Shown in pieces: positions 5,514 to 6,910 of a DNA stretch of 6,910 bases. Position 1 is the stretch's first letter, and each line of letters opens with the position of its first letter. The DNA lies in contig DAOVVL010000105.1 in assembly GCA_030637205.1 (NCBI GenBank), positions 1-6,910 on the forward strand, given 5' to 3'. The stretch is from Thalassospiraceae bacterium. GTDB lineage: Bacteria > Pseudomonadota > Alphaproteobacteria > Rhodospirillales > Magnetovibrionaceae. The notes under the pieces are model-generated. The model did not search any database and was not told the origin of the DNA. It saw only the letters and a program-made list of their open reading frames with translations. The position numbers and the translations under genes are program-made.

Positions 5514-5685
5514 TTATCTGATTAGCTAACAGGGACTTTACAATGTCGGCCCTGAACTGCCGATGAAGTCAGCGTTCAGATAAAATTCATGAAGCACCGA
5601 CGTGCGCTCGCATCAGTTTAGAATGTTTCATATGTGCAGACAGGAATTCAGATAATCGTTTGACCGTTAAATTTTCAGATGATTA
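5514..5685. promoter_or_regulatory. Repeated TCAGATRA words in a divergent promoter region
   Basis: The 252-base spacer 5492-5743 has no gene I can support. It contains TTCAGATAA at 5575-5583 and 5647-5655, TTCAGATGA at 5674-5682, and an inverted copy (TTATCTGA, 5514-5521). Spacings are not regular. They may be sites for one regulator acting on both divergent genes, or chance in AT-richer DNA. Confidence 0.3.
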
Positions 5686-5689
5686 GATT
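5660..5689 (+). promoter_or_regulatory. Candidate promoter of the PAS_5-like gene
   Basis: TTGACC (5660-5665), an 18-base spacer and TAGATT (5684-5689) resemble a housekeeping promoter, giving a leader of roughly 48 bases to the ATG at 5744. One TTCAGATGA word lies inside the spacer, where a bound protein could interfere with RNA polymerase. Confidence 0.5.
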
Positions 5690-5743
5690 GTTTGTGGTCC
5701 GCACGAATGTGAATACCCCATACTTGAAGATTGGTGGCGTAAT

Positions 5744-6214
5744 ATGCCCAAGTCAGGCTTGATCATCAAAGACAGTGCAGAAGCAAAACAGCACACGGTT
5801 ATTGCCGCGTTTGCAGAACTTGTCGCCACCATTGCGCCTGATGGCATTCTGGATTTTACAGATCTGCAGGAACGCCCGTTTCATAAATTCTGGAAAAACC
5901 TGATTTTATACCGCTACTTGGCCGAAGAAGATGACTTCACGGTGATCCTTTTTGGCACCAGCGTCGCTCAGCTTCATGGCAATGACTGGACCGGAAAGCG
6001 GCTTGGTGAAATCGGCATCGGTGCTGAAGGCATTGAAACCGTTCGAGCCATGAATAAATCGGTGCTGGAATCGGGCGAGCCGTTTTTTGGAAGCGGTGCC
6101 GTCAACCTGGATGAGGATGATTACCGCCGCTGGCACCAGATGAAACTGCCCTTAAGGCGGGGCGGTAAGGTGAACGAAGTTCTGGTGTGTATGGCATCGG
6201 ACGAGGTCGCCTAG
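5744..6214 (+). CDS. PAS_5-like domain protein, no output domain
   Basis: 156 residues. The middle matches the pattern of the alphaproteobacterial PAS_5 group (PF07310, a former DUF): FWKNLILYRYL (49-59), a strand pair with FTVILFGTSVAQLHGNDWTGK (65-85) and the RLGEIG turn (86-91). A helical stretch and two further strands follow, with KLPLRRGG (134-141) and EVLVCMAS (145-152). This is the order expected for one PAS fold occupying nearly the whole protein. PAS domains sense small ligands or mediate signalling contacts. No kinase, cyclase, DNA-binding or membrane segment is present, so it would act as a stand-alone cytosolic sensor or adaptor with an unknown partner. The start ATG 5744 has a weak GGTGG ribosome site six bases upstream. 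Its TAG overlaps the stop of the convergent dehalogenase gene. The family call rests on pattern memory, not a search. Confidence 0.75.
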   Translation: MPKSGLIIKDSAEAKQHTVIAAFAELVATIAPDGILDFTDLQERPFHKFWKNLILYRYLAEEDDFTVILFGTSVAQLHGNDWTGKRLGEIGIGAEGIETVRAMNKSVLESGEPFFGSGAVNLDEDDYRRWHQMKLPLRRGGKVNEVLVCMASDEVA

Positions 6215-6891
6215 ATCACCAGTTCAGCAAGCCCGCTTAAATCCGTGAGCACGACTTTGGGCGGGAAGTTCAGCCGTTCAGATGGTTGGCCGGTGCGGTT
6301 GCACCACGCCACCTGAAAACCAAATGCCGCCGCGCCCGCCGCGTCCCATCCATTTGATGAAACAAAGCAGATGTTTTCTTTTGGCGTTTTTAAGCGATCC
6401 ACCGCCAGTTGGTAAACTTTGGGGTCGGGCTTGTAAACGCCCACGTCTTCGATGGAAAGCACATGGTCCAGCAATCCATCAATGGCGGCGCTGGTCGTCG
6501 CGTTTTCCAACATTTGTGGGCTGCCGTTTGACAGGATCGCCGTGGCCATGCCGGCCTTTTTAAGGTCTTCCAGCATGGGCGCCACTTCCGGATACGGGGT
6601 CAGCACTTCAAACAGTTCCAGCAAGCGCGTGCGAAGCGCGTCGTCGGATATTTCGTGCGCTTCGAGAGAGAAATCAAGCGAGCTTTCCGTCACCTCACGA
6701 AAATCTTCGTGACGTTGCATCAGGCTTCTGAGCCAGGTGTATTGAAGCTGTTTGTTGCGCCACGTTTCGGCCAGCGGTTCGGCCTTGTCGCCCAATTCAT
6801 CCTTGCAGCGCAACGCCGCCGAGTTCACATCCAACAGCGTGCCATAGGCATCAAATACGCAGGCCTTTATATCTGTAAACGGGCTGGTCAT
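6211..6891 (-). CDS. Type II (S)-2-haloacid dehalogenase, HAD superfamily
   Basis: 226 residues, the usual length. The family hydrolyses (S)-2-haloacids to (R)-2-hydroxyacids through an aspartyl-ester intermediate. Motif I FDAYGTLLD (13-21) carries nucleophile D14 and T18. R45 sits in TWRNKQLQYTWLR. Motif II is LSNGS (S121, N122), motif III K154 followed by Y160, and SSNGWD supplies S178, N180 and D183. These line up with D10, T14, R41, S118, N119, K151, Y157, S175, N177 and D180 of the Pseudomonas L-DEX enzyme, so a true haloacid dehalogenase is more likely than a generic HAD phosphatase. There is no signal peptide. ATG 6891 has AAGG six bases upstream. It converges on the PAS_5-like gene with a four-base overlap at the stops. 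Physiological substrate unknown; many genomes carry such genes without known haloacid growth. Confidence 0.92.
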   Translation of the reverse strand: MTSPFTDIKACVFDAYGTLLDVNSAALRCKDELGDKAEPLAETWRNKQLQYTWLRSLMQRHEDFREVTESSLDFSLEAHEISDDALRTRLLELFEVLTPYPEVAPMLEDLKKAGMATAILSNGSPQMLENATTSAAIDGLLDHVLSIEDVGVYKPDPKVYQLAVDRLKTPKENICFVSSNGWDAAGAAAFGFQVAWCNRTGQPSERLNFPPKVVLTDLSGLAELVI

Positions 6892-6910
6892 GTGTAGCCT
6901 TGGTTTTTAA

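Noticed and set aside
1..6910. Defence island, phage or mobile element
   Set aside because: The lone HNH gene has no methylase, integrase, terminase or transposase nearby, no long inverted repeats or CRISPR-like arrays were seen, and the neighbours (gluQ, rpsD) are core genes.

Overview
The window looks like chromosomal core DNA from an alphaproteobacterium, most likely a Rhodospirillales-type, motile, possibly marine bacterium. That placement is inferred from protein flavour: an alphaproteobacterial S4, GluQ beside a WxxC-type HNH protein, a PAS_5 (PF07310-like) protein, and an exopolyphosphatase-like DHH protein with a TRxDFDG motif. Base composition is moderate. I see no transposase, integrase, CRISPR array, tRNA or rRNA, and no sign of a genomic island.

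Layout, left to right. Positions 1-118 hold the 3' end of an unidentified + strand gene. A strong terminator (133-161) closes a minus-strand block whose transcription order is cheY (2367 to 2002), cheR (1964 to 1158) and a DHH phosphoesterase (1117 to 197). Gaps of 37 and 40 bases and the lack of an internal terminator suggest one operon. Upstream, also on the minus strand, is gluQ (3422 to 2550), encoding the tRNA(Asp)-modifying glutamyl-Q synthetase. A 316-base gap (3423-3738) with a tandem 12-mer, a hairpin and a + strand terminator separates gluQ from a divergent HNH nuclease-family gene (3739-4284). Next come a promoter, a structured leader and rpsD (ribosomal protein S4, 4520-5134), closed by a strong, probably bidirectional terminator. 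Facing rpsD is a small exported protein (5491 to 5216) whose mature part is two 35-residue repeats. A 252-base divergent spacer with repeated TCAGATRA words separates it from a PAS_5-like protein (5744-6214). That gene's stop overlaps the stop of a convergent type II haloacid dehalogenase (6891 to 6211) on a shared CTAG.

Functionally, cheY and cheR are chemotaxis parts (phospho-relay output and receptor methylation) encoded here without cheA, cheW or cheB, so they must work with partners elsewhere. gluQ and rpsD belong to translation. The HNH, PAS_5, repeat-peptide and dehalogenase genes have no clear joint pathway. The least explained items are the two-repeat exported protein, the candidate small RNA or leader upstream of the HNH gene, and the rpsD leader hairpin. 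I do not see a convincing new multi-gene system.
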